A stretch of DNA of 64,000 nt from Epithemia pelagica (GCA_946965045.2 OX337236.1:1736001-1800000), one strand, 5' to 3'; positions 10,321-20,541 are shown, counted from the stretch's first letter. Notes: generated by a model not told the origin, from the letters alone. Program-made: numbers and translations.

Positions 10321-12075
10321 TCAAGTGCTTGATTGACGACTTATCATGGCCTTGAGTTCGGCGATTTCCAGCTCTTTTTGTTTCTGCGCGTTCTTCCGAA
10401 CTGTATTGAGCTGGCCCCAAAATTCTTGAATGTTGTTTGGAACAAAACGTTTCTGTACACCCCACTGATTTTGTTTGTTGTTGGACGTGTGATACAAGAG
10501 TGACGCCCTAAATGCATCGGGATCGAGTGGAATGATGCGTTGTAAGTTGCACGACAGAACACCAACCAATTGAAGGCCTCCGCTCCAAAATTCGACCGTT
10601 CCTTTGGCGATGCCATCGTTCTGCCACCAATCGGAAGGATTGTACGGAGGCAAGAATCCACCAAAGCAGCGTTCCGTGTGCCATTCCAGAATTTGCCGTC
10701 GTGTCGCCATCCAACCACCCTGATTGTTGATCTTGTTACCATCGTTTAGTTTGGGACGACGTGTCTTGATGGGTATCTCTCCAAAGTATTCTTCTTCGTA
10801 ATTCTCACCCGTCCAAAATCGACCAATGCCACGATTCGGGTCTCTATAGATCGATTCGTTGTTCCCCGCTTGCAGCAAGACCCAACTTTGATCCGGCATC
10901 TGACGGACATGCAAAGCATTGATGGAGGTTTCCCAAAATCGCAACTGTTCCACTGAAGGTTGCTGATGTGCCTGTAAAGAGGATCGATGGCAACAAATCG
11001 AAGGATCAATCCTCTCGGGGGAAGTACGATTCCAGAGATAGTCAATGGGAACTTTGTTATCGCCCATCAGGTGTCCAGGGGCGTCTTCTCTTCGACGTGG
11101 TGAGACCCAGTCGGGCGATGGGACGACTTCCACTCGAATAAAGCCTGGAAGCATTCGTTTCAACGTGCTTTGTGTCATGGGACCATAAAACAGGGGCTCC
11201 TCCTTGTCGTTGCTAGTTGCGTGAATCTTTGGCAAGGTGCGTGGTGCCTTGGACCGAAGTTTGTACAACTGATTGGTCAAGTTGTGGTAATGTTGTATAT
11301 GAGCCCCATGAATGAGCATGTCATCCTCAAAGGCCACAAACAAGTCGTAGTGCGTCAACAGATCCTTGATAACGAACCGGTGTTGCCGTGCGAGGGCCCG
11401 TGTCACGGGTTCAATCACTTGAGAGGGGATGCGTCGACCACCTTTGCCAGGTTGTTTGGGTTTCATGACGAGATAGTTTTGATTGTCAAATGGTTCATAT
11501 CCATAGGGTGTCGCATTGGACCATACATATAAAGGAACATTGGGTGGAAATGAACCTTTCAACAGCCGATAGTGCTGAATGGTCACCTCGTAGTGGGCAA
11601 TCAAATATACGGCAACGTCATAGTCAGCCGACACCATGGAATGCACAGACTCGGATACGACTGGAACAAGTGTTGTACCATACCGATCGTATCCTTCCGT
11701 CGTGGCGCGGTACCCTGTATCATTGGCCGACAACGATGTCACCATGTACAGGACGCGCACCCGGTTGTGATCTCGGTCTGGAAAAACTGCTTGCAGCCGT
11801 CGATCCCTAGGCGAACCCGAAGGGTTTGTTGCATTCACCATCTTGGGCCATGAGGAAAGATATGAAAACTCTTGCTGCTTCATCCAAACCGCCGTTTGCT
11901 TCTGCATCTGCCTCGCGAGTCCAACAACGGAGCCATATCGAAACGCCCTGTGACAAAAGTTTGCCAGAGCAACCCAAAAGAGTAGAGCGCTGACAAACAG
12001 AGCTCCTTTCTTATGACCAGTCATGGCTACTTTCAAAACGACTGCTTTGTTTAGAGATATCTCAGGTATCTTCAT
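10321..12075 (-). CDS. Putative type II membrane glycosyltransferase (copy A, complete)
   Basis: Single exon, 584 residues from ATG 12075; a second ATG at 12024 directly before the signal anchor is equally plausible. Near the N-terminus is one hydrophobic segment (ALFVSALLFWVALANFC) preceded by a short basic stretch (GHKKG), the layout of a Golgi/ER type II enzyme. The lumenal part has RVLYMVTSL, then HYDLFVAFEDDMLIHG, where EDD resembles the metal-binding acidic motif of GT-A glycosyltransferases. GPMTQSTLKRMLPGFIRVE and NNQGGWMATRRQILEWHTERCFGGFLPP follow. All these blocks recur in the 738-residue paralogue at 40504-42720, which supports a real family. The exact family and substrate are unknown to me. 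The 5' ~180 bp of coding sequence plus ~160 bp of upstream sequence is duplicated at 25353-25643. The DUF3605-like gene lies ~160 bp upstream on the same strand. Confidence 0.7.
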   Translation of the reverse strand: MKIPEISLNKAVVLKVAMTGHKKGALFVSALLFWVALANFCHRAFRYGSVVGLARQMQKQTAVWMKQQEFSYLSSWPKMVNATNPSGSPRDRRLQAVFPDRDHNRVRVLYMVTSLSANDTGYRATTEGYDRYGTTLVPVVSESVHSMVSADYDVAVYLIAHYEVTIQHYRLLKGSFPPNVPLYVWSNATPYGYEPFDNQNYLVMKPKQPGKGGRRIPSQVIEPVTRALARQHRFVIKDLLTHYDLFVAFEDDMLIHGAHIQHYHNLTNQLYKLRSKAPRTLPKIHATSNDKEEPLFYGPMTQSTLKRMLPGFIRVEVVPSPDWVSPRRREDAPGHLMGDNKVPIDYLWNRTSPERIDPSICCHRSSLQAHQQPSVEQLRFWETSINALHVRQMPDQSWVLLQAGNNESIYRDPNRGIGRFWTGENYEEEYFGEIPIKTRRPKLNDGNKINNQGGWMATRRQILEWHTERCFGGFLPPYNPSDWWQNDGIAKGTVEFWSGGLQLVGVLSCNLQRIIPLDPDAFRASLLYHTSNNKQNQWGVQKRFVPNNIQEFWGQLNTVRKNAQKQKELEIAELKAMISRQSST

Positions 12076-12236
12076 ACAAGTACATTGTTCATTGCAACCA
12101 CATTGCAACTACCTCGGTCATCATGGTCTTTTCTTGAGAGTGCGATTTAGAACGGTCCAGGTTCAGTCGCTCATAGGTTGCATGACAAAAATATCTAGGA
12201 GTACTGAAGAAAGGAGGGCACACTCTCCGTAGGTAG

Positions 12237-13436
12237 CTAGGAGTAGCTGTTCGCACCGTCGGATGGTGCTTTGTTAGTGGGTGCCAGCCGACACAAAATG
12301 TGGACATGATCAATTTCGGGGATCGACTTGAGTTCGGGTGGATTGATCCAATGCAAAAACTCACAGTTGTAGAAGAGTGGGTCGTTGGCAGCCAAGCTGG
12401 TTTCTCGAATCACGTCTTTGGCATGCGCAATGTCGTCCTCCATAATACTACTACTACAAGAAGAATCGACTCCAGATCCGTTTGGATCCTTGTCGTCGTC
12501 CATTGGCTGGAGTTTCCACAAGACCCAATGCGCAATGCCCTCTTCGACAAAGTAGGGAAAATCATTGGGCAGAACGGCCAGTCGAGGTTTGTTGGTCCAA
12601 TGTTGGTCGGCCTGGTGGCTGTCATTGCGGTCTTGTGGTTGCAGTAGTTGTCGTAACGAAGGATGAGCAAAGCGCAATCCAGTGGCAGTATCGACTCGTG
12701 ATTCCAATTGGAATTTGGAACACAAAATATGGTCGGTCAAGGACTGCCATTTCGATTCCAACTCTTGTCGATAGACGGTATACTTGTATTGTTCCGGTAC
12801 CGATCGACACAGTAAAGATAAATCACCCGTTTTCGCATCACAAATTTGCTTCAATTCGGACCAAGAAAAGGGATGGATCCGAAAGCCATGGGGTGGATTG
12901 CTGAGAAAGACCCGTCGTGTACGTTCCTTCTCCTGCTCCATAGTGGCGTTCATCCCATTCATGATGGAATTGTGACTTCCATTGACCATTTTCGTGCAAG
13001 GTTTCTCCAGGGTCGGCTCTTTATCGCCACCACCCCGATTGGACAAATAACAAGCCGTCAATGAAGTGGTTGTGGCCGAGAAAAAGCCATTCTTCACTCT
13101 GGAACGAGCACGGGACCGTATCCTCCATGAGCAGGAGCGACGTGATGGTATCCAACCTTGCTTGGCAATCTCCCAAGTGGTAGTTGTTCTTTTTCTCCCA
13201 CTACAAACAGCTGCCGATAGTGCACCACCACTTCTCCTGTGGAGACTGAATGAATGACAAGGACGGACCAGCAATGCTGCAAGGATCATGATCCAACTCA
13301 CAGTGTGACAGCTAACCAATCCTTGTTGTTGTTGCTGATCCTGCTGCCGTCGTCTTTGTCGTTGCCAACACCGCTCCGACAGTCTCTCACTCCCCAAACG
13401 CGACGGTGGTGGTGGAAGGATTCGCCGTCCCACCAT
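12237..13436 (-). CDS. DUF3605-like protein with N-terminal signal sequence (X, copy A)
   Basis: Single exon, 399 residues from ATG 13436. A basic/Gln-rich N-terminus leads into a hydrophobic segment (IMILAALLVRPCHSFS) at ~50-65 that looks like a signal peptide or signal anchor, so entry to the secretory pathway or plastid is possible. The C-terminal half (~185-390) matches the pattern of the DUF3605 family (PF12239, which in fungi includes the GlcNAc-induced protein Gig1): FSWSELKQI, a central LTDHILCSKFQLE, VLPNDFPYFVEEGIAHWVLWKL, and finally WINPPELKSIPEIDHVHILCRL. No enzymatic activity is established for this family. It is head-to-head with the papain-like gene (1.3 kb spacer) and in tandem with the GT gene. 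Two paralogues lie in this window (19687-20541, and a broken copy at 28139-29297). Confidence 0.7.
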   Translation of the reverse strand: MVGRRILPPPPSRLGSERLSERCWQRQRRRQQDQQQQQGLVSCHTVSWIMILAALLVRPCHSFSLHRRSGGALSAAVCSGRKRTTTTWEIAKQGWIPSRRSCSWRIRSRARSRVKNGFFSATTTSLTACYLSNRGGGDKEPTLEKPCTKMVNGSHNSIMNGMNATMEQEKERTRRVFLSNPPHGFRIHPFSWSELKQICDAKTGDLSLLCRSVPEQYKYTVYRQELESKWQSLTDHILCSKFQLESRVDTATGLRFAHPSLRQLLQPQDRNDSHQADQHWTNKPRLAVLPNDFPYFVEEGIAHWVLWKLQPMDDDKDPNGSGVDSSCSSSIMEDDIAHAKDVIRETSLAANDPLFYNCEFLHWINPPELKSIPEIDHVHILCRLAPTNKAPSDGANSYS

Positions 13437-14737
13437 GGTGTCCGTTTGATTTGGATGGGAATCTTTGGATTGGATCTTTTGAGTCCTACGTCCCAGCTCC
13501 GGGCGAAAACAGACGGTTTACTGTAGCGGAAAGAGACCCCCCGGGAAATCGGGGAAGGGGGAAGAACGCTTGCCACATTGCTAGCGTTACCGTAAAAAAA
13601 TAAATGGAAGTAAACTCTGAAAAGTATTGCCGAAGAAGAAAAATTACGTAACCGCTGTTTAGCCATCAAAATAAATAAAGGGGGCTAGGAGAGGAAAAAA
13701 ACAAGGGAGGGGTGAAAAAATTGGCTAGTATCGTTGTCACTGACTGGTTTGGGGGTAATCTGTACGACTATAAAGTAAAGAGATGAATTTTTTAAATATG
13801 GTGTCGCAGTTTTCCGGATGTCCACCGAAATCCTGTAAAAGAGGGATTACCCGGTATTTTTGACACTCAAGCGGCTGGTAGACGTAGATAGTTCGACCAG
13901 TTTGATTGGATGACTGAAGATGTGATGCTAGCCGATAGGAAATTTACGGAAGGAGCAAAAGCGGCAAAACAATAATTCATAACAGCGATGGGGAGTAGCT
14001 ATAGATTTCTAATAGATACTCCTATAAAATAGCTCGGTCGACAATAGGTACAAACCATAGAAACATTGTTCGTTTGCTAGAAGAAGAACTACTGAGAAAG
14101 TTAAGCATACATATCCGGGTTTTATAATCGTTTTTTATTATCTAGCGGGAACTACGGACTACGGAGAGACTGCCTCCACCCCCAATGACAAAATACCAAC
14201 TATGGGGAGTAAGATATTTCAGAGAGCATCCTCCACCCTCCCCTTTTCTACCTCGGGATCAGGTTTCATCTTTTGTGCTGAAGTAGAAGAGTATCAATCA
14301 TCATGCAACTGAAAAGGAAGAGATCTCACGGGCCAGTAAAAGTGCCAGTTAAAGACCACCTTCGCCCACTTGGTAGATTATGTTTCCAGAGCTGCATGAA
14401 GCAATGAGAGGATGTAAGGATGTCATGACGTGGGCCGAGGGGCAGAGGTGCGAGGGGTCCCCGTTCTAAGTTGGAAGACTGTTTCCGAAACGTCTCTCTA
14501 CTTCGTGACCTCTGATCTCTAAACTCCGAATTCAAAAACCCAACCCTCATCATGTTTGAGACGTGTGCAAAAAAACGCATCTTTCCAAAACCATCGCAAG
14601 GACCCAAAAGTCACAAAAAGTAGAAAAGGTTCTCCTGCCACAAAAAGTACAACTGATAACAACAAACTGTGATTGTCAAGCTCCAAGAATCCACAGAAAC
14701 ATCCAAACAGCACACAGCTACAGCGCTGCACCAAAAG
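13437..14737. other. Shared divergent spacer between X and P, copy A
   Basis: About 1.3 kb. The ~65 bp nearest X and the ~550 bp nearest P are recognisable in the spacer of copy B; the middle part (about 13520-14190) is absent there. That part is AT-rich in places and includes a G/C hairpin-like stretch near 13538-13561. I see no open frame or transposon feature that explains the difference. Confidence 0.55.
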
Positions 14738-16438
14738 ATGTCATCGTTGCAATCTCCCCAGATTCGGAAGAAAAAGAAGAAAGGGAATCGAGTAGAGACT
14801 CCTCCCGCTGTGACCAGAAAAGAATCATTTGAGGATTACAATCTTTCACCTCCAAAAGTACCCAGGAAGAAAACTTTCGACGACGCAGTGCGAGCAATCA
14901 ATCGCGATTTTTCAAAATTTCGTGTTGGATGGGTCGGAGCAAAGGTGAAATGGAGTATGATCCATGAAGGTGAACAAGTGGAGCTACATTTTCGGACATG
15001 CCGTGTGTTACTCTTCCTCTACAGTCGTAATTTTATGATGAATAAGAGTCAACTAACACGTACGGAAGCTGTGAGAAAAATTCTGCACAAAAGGAACGAT
15101 CGTATCGACCGAGTAATGGCCGTCGACGGAGACATTGATTTATCAAACCAGGAGGCCTATCAGATTCAATATATCCGGGCCTGTATGTCGATTCACCGCT
15201 ACTTTCAACAGATGGGAACAACAGGATTTTCCCGAGATATGTCCAATGTGACGTACTACTTTCGAATGCAAAAGCATGGTAGTTGCTTTCTTCAAGCACC
15301 ATGTGTAGCCATGTCCTACATCTTGGGAGTTTGCGGCCAACCGACGCCACCGAGTAATGTGTCACGACTGATTCGACACCACTTAACTGACAAAGAATTG
15401 ATGGATTACGTTGTAAGGGACAGCGGCGGTGACTCTTCACGGATCTTTGAGATTCTGGAGAAAAAATTCTTTGTCTCCAGGCGTAACCAGGAACGAATCT
15501 TCGCGAATAATTTGTCTCACAAAAAGGAACTCAATAGACTCATCGAGGAACTTGCACAACAACCTCTTTTGGTCTCTCGATTTGAAGTTCCGAAAAACTT
15601 TTGGTGTCATCCACCTTCACAAGATGTGAAAGACAAGTGTCCTGACTTGGACAAATTTATTCTCGGAATGGAAAAGACTGTGGAACCGAATCAAATTTGG
15701 TCGAAAATACCGGTCCATTTAATTCCCCATGGGGTTGCTCGTTTTACTAAATGGGACGAACCGGCCGAATTCATTCTGTTGGATGATCCCGTCAATGCAG
15801 AAACGAAAGAACAGGAAGATGCTCTACATGCAAAGTGGACGACATTATTAAATAAATCTGCTGCTGGCAATCAAGATGACAACGAAACTCTGACTACTCT
15901 TGCTGCGTCGATGTCGACAGATTCAAGCGTTGGCTTGGAATCAGCACCCCGCGAGAGCTCGGCTTTTTACAATGCGTCCATTTTGGCGACTCATGATGAT
16001 TTGGAGGAGGATTTATCCTTTTTGGACAATGATGCAGATGACGATATCGCGAACCGCCTTTGGGATGTTGACGAAAGCAGTGTCAGCACATCTTCGGATA
16101 TCGATGAGCGCGGGGAAGGAGATGCTATCGCCTTTCATGCAATGATCCTTCTTGGGTATCGGGAAGTGGACGGGTCAAAATATTGGCTCTTGCAGAATTC
16201 TTGGGAAGGCCCCATGCAAATCATTGAAGTCAGCACTGAATATTTCATGAATTCGAATGCTTGTCTCCTCTTCTACATGCCGTCAGAACGGCGGGTAAAG
16301 ACCAAAGCTGAATGGGAAATGCAGAACGTGACGGGGTTTTTTTGCTCGTCTCCAGTGGCAGAGAGTAGTCATCTCGAGCGGAGTGACGGCGAATGGTCCG
16401 ACGGCATTTTTCCCACCACAGGATATGAATCCTCGTAG
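14738..16438 (+). CDS. Papain-like cysteine peptidase family protein (P, copy A)
   Basis: Single exon, 566 residues from ATG 14738, the position that matches the start of the second copy. A catalytic-cysteine-like segment lies at ~178-190 (Q178, then GSC at 181-183 followed by FLQAPC), resembling the papain GSCWAFS block. Near the C-terminus, H467 in HAMILLGY and N487 in YWLLQNSWEGP resemble the papain His and Asn blocks, so a Gln-Cys-His-Asn set can be assigned in the right order. Between them is a ~280-residue insertion with an acidic disordered part (~400-460), far longer than in papain. There is no signal peptide; the N-terminus is Lys-rich, so a cytosolic or nuclear protein is likely. 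It could be active or degenerate: Gln-to-Cys spacing is one residue shorter than in papain. Its copy at 25695-27395 is highly similar along its whole length. Confidence 0.65.
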   Translation: MSSLQSPQIRKKKKKGNRVETPPAVTRKESFEDYNLSPPKVPRKKTFDDAVRAINRDFSKFRVGWVGAKVKWSMIHEGEQVELHFRTCRVLLFLYSRNFMMNKSQLTRTEAVRKILHKRNDRIDRVMAVDGDIDLSNQEAYQIQYIRACMSIHRYFQQMGTTGFSRDMSNVTYYFRMQKHGSCFLQAPCVAMSYILGVCGQPTPPSNVSRLIRHHLTDKELMDYVVRDSGGDSSRIFEILEKKFFVSRRNQERIFANNLSHKKELNRLIEELAQQPLLVSRFEVPKNFWCHPPSQDVKDKCPDLDKFILGMEKTVEPNQIWSKIPVHLIPHGVARFTKWDEPAEFILLDDPVNAETKEQEDALHAKWTTLLNKSAAGNQDDNETLTTLAASMSTDSSVGLESAPRESSAFYNASILATHDDLEEDLSFLDNDADDDIANRLWDVDESSVSTSSDIDERGEGDAIAFHAMILLGYREVDGSKYWLLQNSWEGPMQIIEVSTEYFMNSNACLLFYMPSERRVKTKAEWEMQNVTGFFCSSPVAESSHLERSDGEWSDGIFPTTGYESS

Positions 16439-17086
16439 AGAGAAGGGACACCTGAATGATCCAGCAACTCCATTGCAGTGATCTTCCGCAAGTTTCAAAG
16501 AGAGCATTTTTCCTCATCTCTTAAGTGGTGCCTACTAGTATTTCAAAACAGGAGTAACTCGTGTTTTGTTTTTGTTGTAGACAAACGAGATCCCTTTTAC
16601 CATTTGTGTCACGGGGAGAACTCTAGATGGCAAGTGCACAATATGCCTGTTTCATAGTTTATCCACCTGAGAAGATTCCGATTCCTCCTCCTCATTGCCA
16701 TACGAGCTGGCCCCATGCAAGTGGTTACATCTCGTACAAGTAGTGTCTCGAACGCTTATGTGTGCACGGCAGGGACAGAGAGCACAACTCCTAACTCTTC
16801 TAGCTCCGCCCTCTTCAAAAAGCATTTGAGAAAAAGGCTATAATTCATCAGTTCCGTTTGATCCATTACCTTGCTAGTGTTACAATACTACTTGTTTCTC
16901 GTGGTTCGCCCATGTCGATTGCTATGTCGTCCTCGTTGTCGTTGTTTGCGCCACGCCATTTCGCTGGAATTGGACAGTCATGTTGGTGTGTAGATCCAAT
17001 CGAACCATTTTCTGTGTGTGTGCGTGTCTCCTCCAGCCCCCGGATACAGAAAAAACGAATCCATCCTTGCGCAGCAGACTATATTC
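16439..17086. other. Convergent intergenic region
   Basis: About 650 bp between converging genes. The first ~55 bp are the 3' flank of P and occur also beside copy B. The remainder is unique and I see no gene. Confidence 0.5.
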
Positions 17087-18937
17087 TTACACCGCATGCG
17101 TATTTTCTGGTTCGGGTACCATTAATGCTTGTGGGTGTGGCGGCGCGTCTTGTTGTGCTTGTGGTGGTGGAGTGGATCCTTGCTGGTCGTGCGAGGCCCC
17201 CGCGGCGGCGGCAGCGGCCGCTTCTTCCTTTTGTTTCCACAAGACTTGCAATTCGGCCGCTTGTTTCATGAATTCATCCCGCATGGCTTCTCGTTCCCGT
17301 TCGACGACCTTGACCATGGCTTCCTTCATGCGGAGCAATTCTTCCTTGGCCTTGCGTCGTTCGGATCGAATGGCCCGGGCCAACATTTCTTCATTGTCCG
17401 TCAATTGGGCTTGCAAATGCCGTGTCGTCGTTTGCAAACTCGTCAATTCCGACAGCGTTTCTTGCAATTGCCAACTCGCCTTTTCGTATTCGCGTTCCAT
17501 CGTTTGTTTGTCCGCTTCCGCGTCTTCGGCCCGGCGTTGCCAGTCTTCCAAGGCTTCCGACAAGGCTGCGCGAGACAGGGGTGGACGACTCGGTTTGGCC
17601 GTGGGGGAATCGCCCAGGGTCGACGAGGAATCCGAGGAAGATCGAAACAAGCCCCCAAACCAGCCGCCCCCACGGACGGACCGTGGTCGATCGGTTTCTT
17701 CCTCGGGAGAGCGGCGTCGCGAGGCATTCGGGGGACCATGGGTGGAACGGGCGTCCCGTTTGCCATCTGGGTGTGGCACGTCGTCCTCCTCCAAGTCCTC
17801 TTCGTCTTCGGACGACGACAAGGAAGCACGACATGTGGATCGATCGCGCCGCAAAAGGGTCCAATTCAAGAGGGCCTTGCCGGCCGTAAACACCAACAAG
17901 GAGGTCGTGGCGACATGACTCGAACACAGGGCCCGCACCTTGGGCAGGAGGGTGAGCAACAAGGGCGACGCGGCCGTGACCCGGTGTGGCAACGAAGTAC
18001 TTCTCCGAGACGAAGCAGCATCGGCAGCGGGCATTCGGGTGGGCAAGGTGGTGGTCGTCGTCGAAGTCGTGGGCGCCACTGGTTCCTCGGAAACCAAGCC
18101 GCGACGACGGCGAGGGTGATGATGCGAGACCATTGGTTCGGGCGGTTCGGGTTCATCGTAGGGTGAGTCCTCCAAGACAAAATCCTCAAACAAGGCCGAT
18201 GCGGGAGAGTCTTCCCACAATGGTGGTTGTTGCGGTGCAGAAGACGGATTGGCCGGACGGTGTTGTTGTTGATGTGGTTGCGACGGCGGTGGTGCTTCCT
18301 CCATGTGCACATAGGGCTCCTCGGGCAAGATGGTTTCCAAGAGCAAGTCGGCCGGGTCGGCATGGGGATGATGCGCTTCTCTCCGACTCGTCGTTGGTGG
18401 CACCATGTGGTGGTAGGAATCGTCTGGTTCGTCCTCGTCTTCAAACAGGGCCAAGGGATCCATCCACCAATCGTCATTGGATTTCATGGCTTGCAACAAG
18501 GCTTCCTCATCTTGCTGCTGGTGCTGTTTGGCGTGTGCGGCTTTGGGTTTCTTGGTGCGGGTCGAGACTGGAATGCCCTGTGGTGGTGGTGATTGTTTGG
18601 GAAGAGAATTGGCTGTCGCATAGCTCAAGGATCGAGACGATCCAGGAGAGGGAGGAGGCAGCGAATGATGGTGCTGATGATGATGATGGTTGGTGGCGGT
18701 CACGGCCGTAGCGGCCGAACCGACCAAAATCCACACCAAGCGAGTGCTGCTCGCAGCAGCACAAAGGCTGGGTGTGTGGTGACATGACGGACTGCGAGTG
18801 TCATGGCGAGAGGAGGAGGATAACGAATCGCCACACAAAGTGTCACCGACAAGGTCTCGTTCACACGCATCGCTGGTCCACGACGAAGGACGGCTGTCGC
18901 TGTTGCGGCGACGACGAGACGAGGGGGCATTCCTCAT
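17087..18937 (-). CDS. Ser/Pro/Asp-rich membrane protein with C-terminal coiled coil
   Basis: Single exon, 616 residues from ATG 18937; the frame is open further upstream but that part reads like non-coding sequence. I do not recognise the family. An Arg/Ser-rich N-terminus precedes a hydrophobic stretch (TRLVWILVGSAATAVTA, ~60-76). Long low-complexity segments rich in His, Pro, Asp/Glu and Thr follow. A second hydrophobic region (TSLLVFTAGKALLNWTLL) sits near residue ~345. The last third is a long heptad-like helix from EALEDWQRRAEDAEADKQT to MKQAAELQVLWKQKEE, a strong coiled coil, then an Ala run and a Pro/Gln tail. A membrane-tethered scaffold is the most that can be said. Several long frames on the plus strand here are shadows caused by the GC-rich biased composition. 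Confidence 0.6.
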   Translation of the reverse strand: MRNAPSSRRRRNSDSRPSSWTSDACERDLVGDTLCGDSLSSSSRHDTRSPSCHHTPSLCAAASSTRLVWILVGSAATAVTATNHHHHQHHHSLPPPSPGSSRSLSYATANSLPKQSPPPQGIPVSTRTKKPKAAHAKQHQQQDEEALLQAMKSNDDWWMDPLALFEDEDEPDDSYHHMVPPTTSRREAHHPHADPADLLLETILPEEPYVHMEEAPPPSQPHQQQHRPANPSSAPQQPPLWEDSPASALFEDFVLEDSPYDEPEPPEPMVSHHHPRRRRGLVSEEPVAPTTSTTTTTLPTRMPAADAASSRRSTSLPHRVTAASPLLLTLLPKVRALCSSHVATTSLLVFTAGKALLNWTLLRRDRSTCRASLSSSEDEEDLEEDDVPHPDGKRDARSTHGPPNASRRRSPEEETDRPRSVRGGGWFGGLFRSSSDSSSTLGDSPTAKPSRPPLSRAALSEALEDWQRRAEDAEADKQTMEREYEKASWQLQETLSELTSLQTTTRHLQAQLTDNEEMLARAIRSERRKAKEELLRMKEAMVKVVEREREAMRDEFMKQAAELQVLWKQKEEAAAAAAAGASHDQQGSTPPPQAQQDAPPHPQALMVPEPENTHAV

Positions 18938-19686
18938 GATGATGATGATCGGCTTGTTGGTGGGACGGTTGGTTCGGTACCGAATGGGATTCAACGGATT
19001 TACATGCAACCAATCGGCAACGAATGTGATGCTACAACTAAAAGACCCCCAAGTGTGTGTTGGTGGGAGGTGTTGCGCCGGTTTCCAGTTGTGGCCGTCT
19101 CTCTCGCTTCGTTTTTGAATAACGAGATAACCGAATACCGAATATTCGAAACGAAATGGGGTCTGTGGAAGGGAGCTGCCGCCGCGGGAGTTGAAGCGGG
19201 AAGGCTCATCCATGGTTCCAGTTCAAACGCTCTTTCGCGCAAGGCTATGCGCTGGACGACGTGCATGGGGGCGGGCTCAAAAGCATTTTTTGTAGTGCCT
19301 CAAAAGCGTGGCATCCTGGGTCCCGCGCGCAACGGAACATACAAAACGATACATACTCGTAGATGCAGTGTGGGAGGGCATTCCTGCTCGACAGATGACG
19401 CAAGATGACACAACATGACACCATGGACACAACTGCGAGATTTTTAGAAGATTCTTCATGTCACATCCAGTCGCTCATGGTCGTATAAATTCGCGCGCGA
19501 AACCACCTCTTCGTGTCTTGGTCTTGCTTCCCCCCCAAAACGCGCGTGTCTTTTTGCTCGCTCTATTCCATCATTCACTTTCTCTCTTTTTTCTTTCTTC
19601 TCACAAAATTAGAAATTAGCACTCACAATCTCTCCTTTCCTCCACACATTCTTTTCTACGACTCCCTCCCATTATTATTCTTTGTC
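18938..19686. other. Divergent intergenic region with TATA-like element
   Basis: About 750 bp between divergent genes. The part from 19500 to 19686 is pyrimidine-rich, as expected of a transcribed leader of the downstream gene. No additional gene is supported. Confidence 0.5.
19484..19500 (+). promoter_or_regulatory. Candidate TATA box followed by a CG-rich palindrome
   Basis: TATAAA at 19484-19489 is followed directly by TCGCGCGCGA (19491-19500), a perfect 10-bp palindrome. It lies ~200 bp before the start codon of the DUF3605-like gene, and pyrimidine-rich sequence follows. This fits a core promoter but position is the only support. Confidence 0.35.
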
Positions 19687-20541
19687 ATGTCCAGGTTTGA
19701 CAAGTCCCCACGCTTTCGACTGTCGGCCCACAACTGCAACGTCTCTGGTCCCAGCAAGTACGACGACACGGACGATACAAGTGTGGAAACCTCCTCTTCG
19801 GTCGGATCCGAATCCAACGGTGCACACAGCCACACTCACCACCACCATGACGACAACAACCACAACAATATCCACGACTCGGCATTGGACTGCACGGACT
19901 TGGACGATGCCACGATTGACGACGCCATTGCCCATATCACCAAGAGCGACTATCGATTGCAACCCTTTACGTGGGACCAATTGTGTCAACAATGTCGCGA
20001 CAATCCCCATGGCTTTTATACCACCACGCTACCACGATCCGCCTTGAATCAATTGCTCTACAATCGCTTTCGTCAAACCGTGGCCCGTCAATGGACGTCC
20101 TTGGACGATTATATCTTGTGTACCAAATTTCACTTTGATCAACGCCACGACCCCCACACGGGCTTGCGCCGTGCCCATCCGTCCTGGTCCGACCTTGTGC
20201 CTCCCAACAACCATAACCACCAGGATCCCAACAAGGGGCGGCGGCACGTCATTGCGGTAGCGCCCAACGATTTTCCTTATTATATTGCCGACAACATGGA
20301 ACATTGGGTCTTGTGGAAACTGGGTGGTAGTCACTGTACGGACCATGATGTGGCCCGGGCCCAGCATCAAATTCAATGCCACCTCCAAACTCAAAAGCAG
20401 CAAGTGGCGGTGGACTTTGTCTGCTTTGCCAATCCTCCCACTTGCAAATCCGTTCCCGACATTGATCACGTTCAAATCTTTTGTCTCAAACAACCCCTCA
20501 CGACAACGACGACAACGACTGGAAGAAGACAAGGCACATGA
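19687..20541 (+). CDS. DUF3605-like protein without signal sequence
   Basis: Single exon, 284 residues from ATG 19687. Open frame continues upstream, but through a pyrimidine-rich hydrophobic run that looks like untranslated leader. The N-terminal ~90 residues are disordered, with a His/Asp/Asn-rich stretch (HTHHHHDDNNHNN). The rest carries the same blocks as the X gene: FTWDQLCQQ, a central SLDDYILCTKFHFD, VAPNDFPYYIADNMEHWVLWKL, and FANPPTCKSVPDIDHVQIFCL. Unlike X it has no signal-peptide-like segment, so a cytosolic or nuclear location is likely. It ends in a Thr run. Its stop codon is only ~50 bp from the stop of the convergent GT25-domain gene. Function is unknown; the fungal relatives are also uncharacterised biochemically. 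Confidence 0.7.
   Translation: MSRFDKSPRFRLSAHNCNVSGPSKYDDTDDTSVETSSSVGSESNGAHSHTHHHHDDNNHNNIHDSALDCTDLDDATIDDAIAHITKSDYRLQPFTWDQLCQQCRDNPHGFYTTTLPRSALNQLLYNRFRQTVARQWTSLDDYILCTKFHFDQRHDPHTGLRRAHPSWSDLVPPNNHNHQDPNKGRRHVIAVAPNDFPYYIADNMEHWVLWKLGGSHCTDHDVARAQHQIQCHLQTQKQQVAVDFVCFANPPTCKSVPDIDHVQIFCLKQPLTTTTTTTGRRQGT

Larger units (their letters stand above)
11895..16495. repeat. Parental block (copy A) of a permuted segmental duplication
   Basis: This block contains the 5' end of the GT gene, all of the DUF3605-like gene and all of the papain-like gene. Every part is present at 25353-29306 in inverted, circularly permuted order. The edges were found by eye: the GT coding sequence matches up to the AGATGCAGAAGCAAA stretch (near 11895), and the papain-like 3' flank matches to about 16490. 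About 0.65 kb of the spacer between X and P (roughly 13520-14190) has no counterpart in the second copy. Confidence 0.85.

Noticed and set aside
16858-18711. Several long plus-strand frames opposite the coiled-coil gene
   Set aside because: Low-complexity shadows; the minus-strand frame has the heptad pattern and hydrophobic segments of a real protein.
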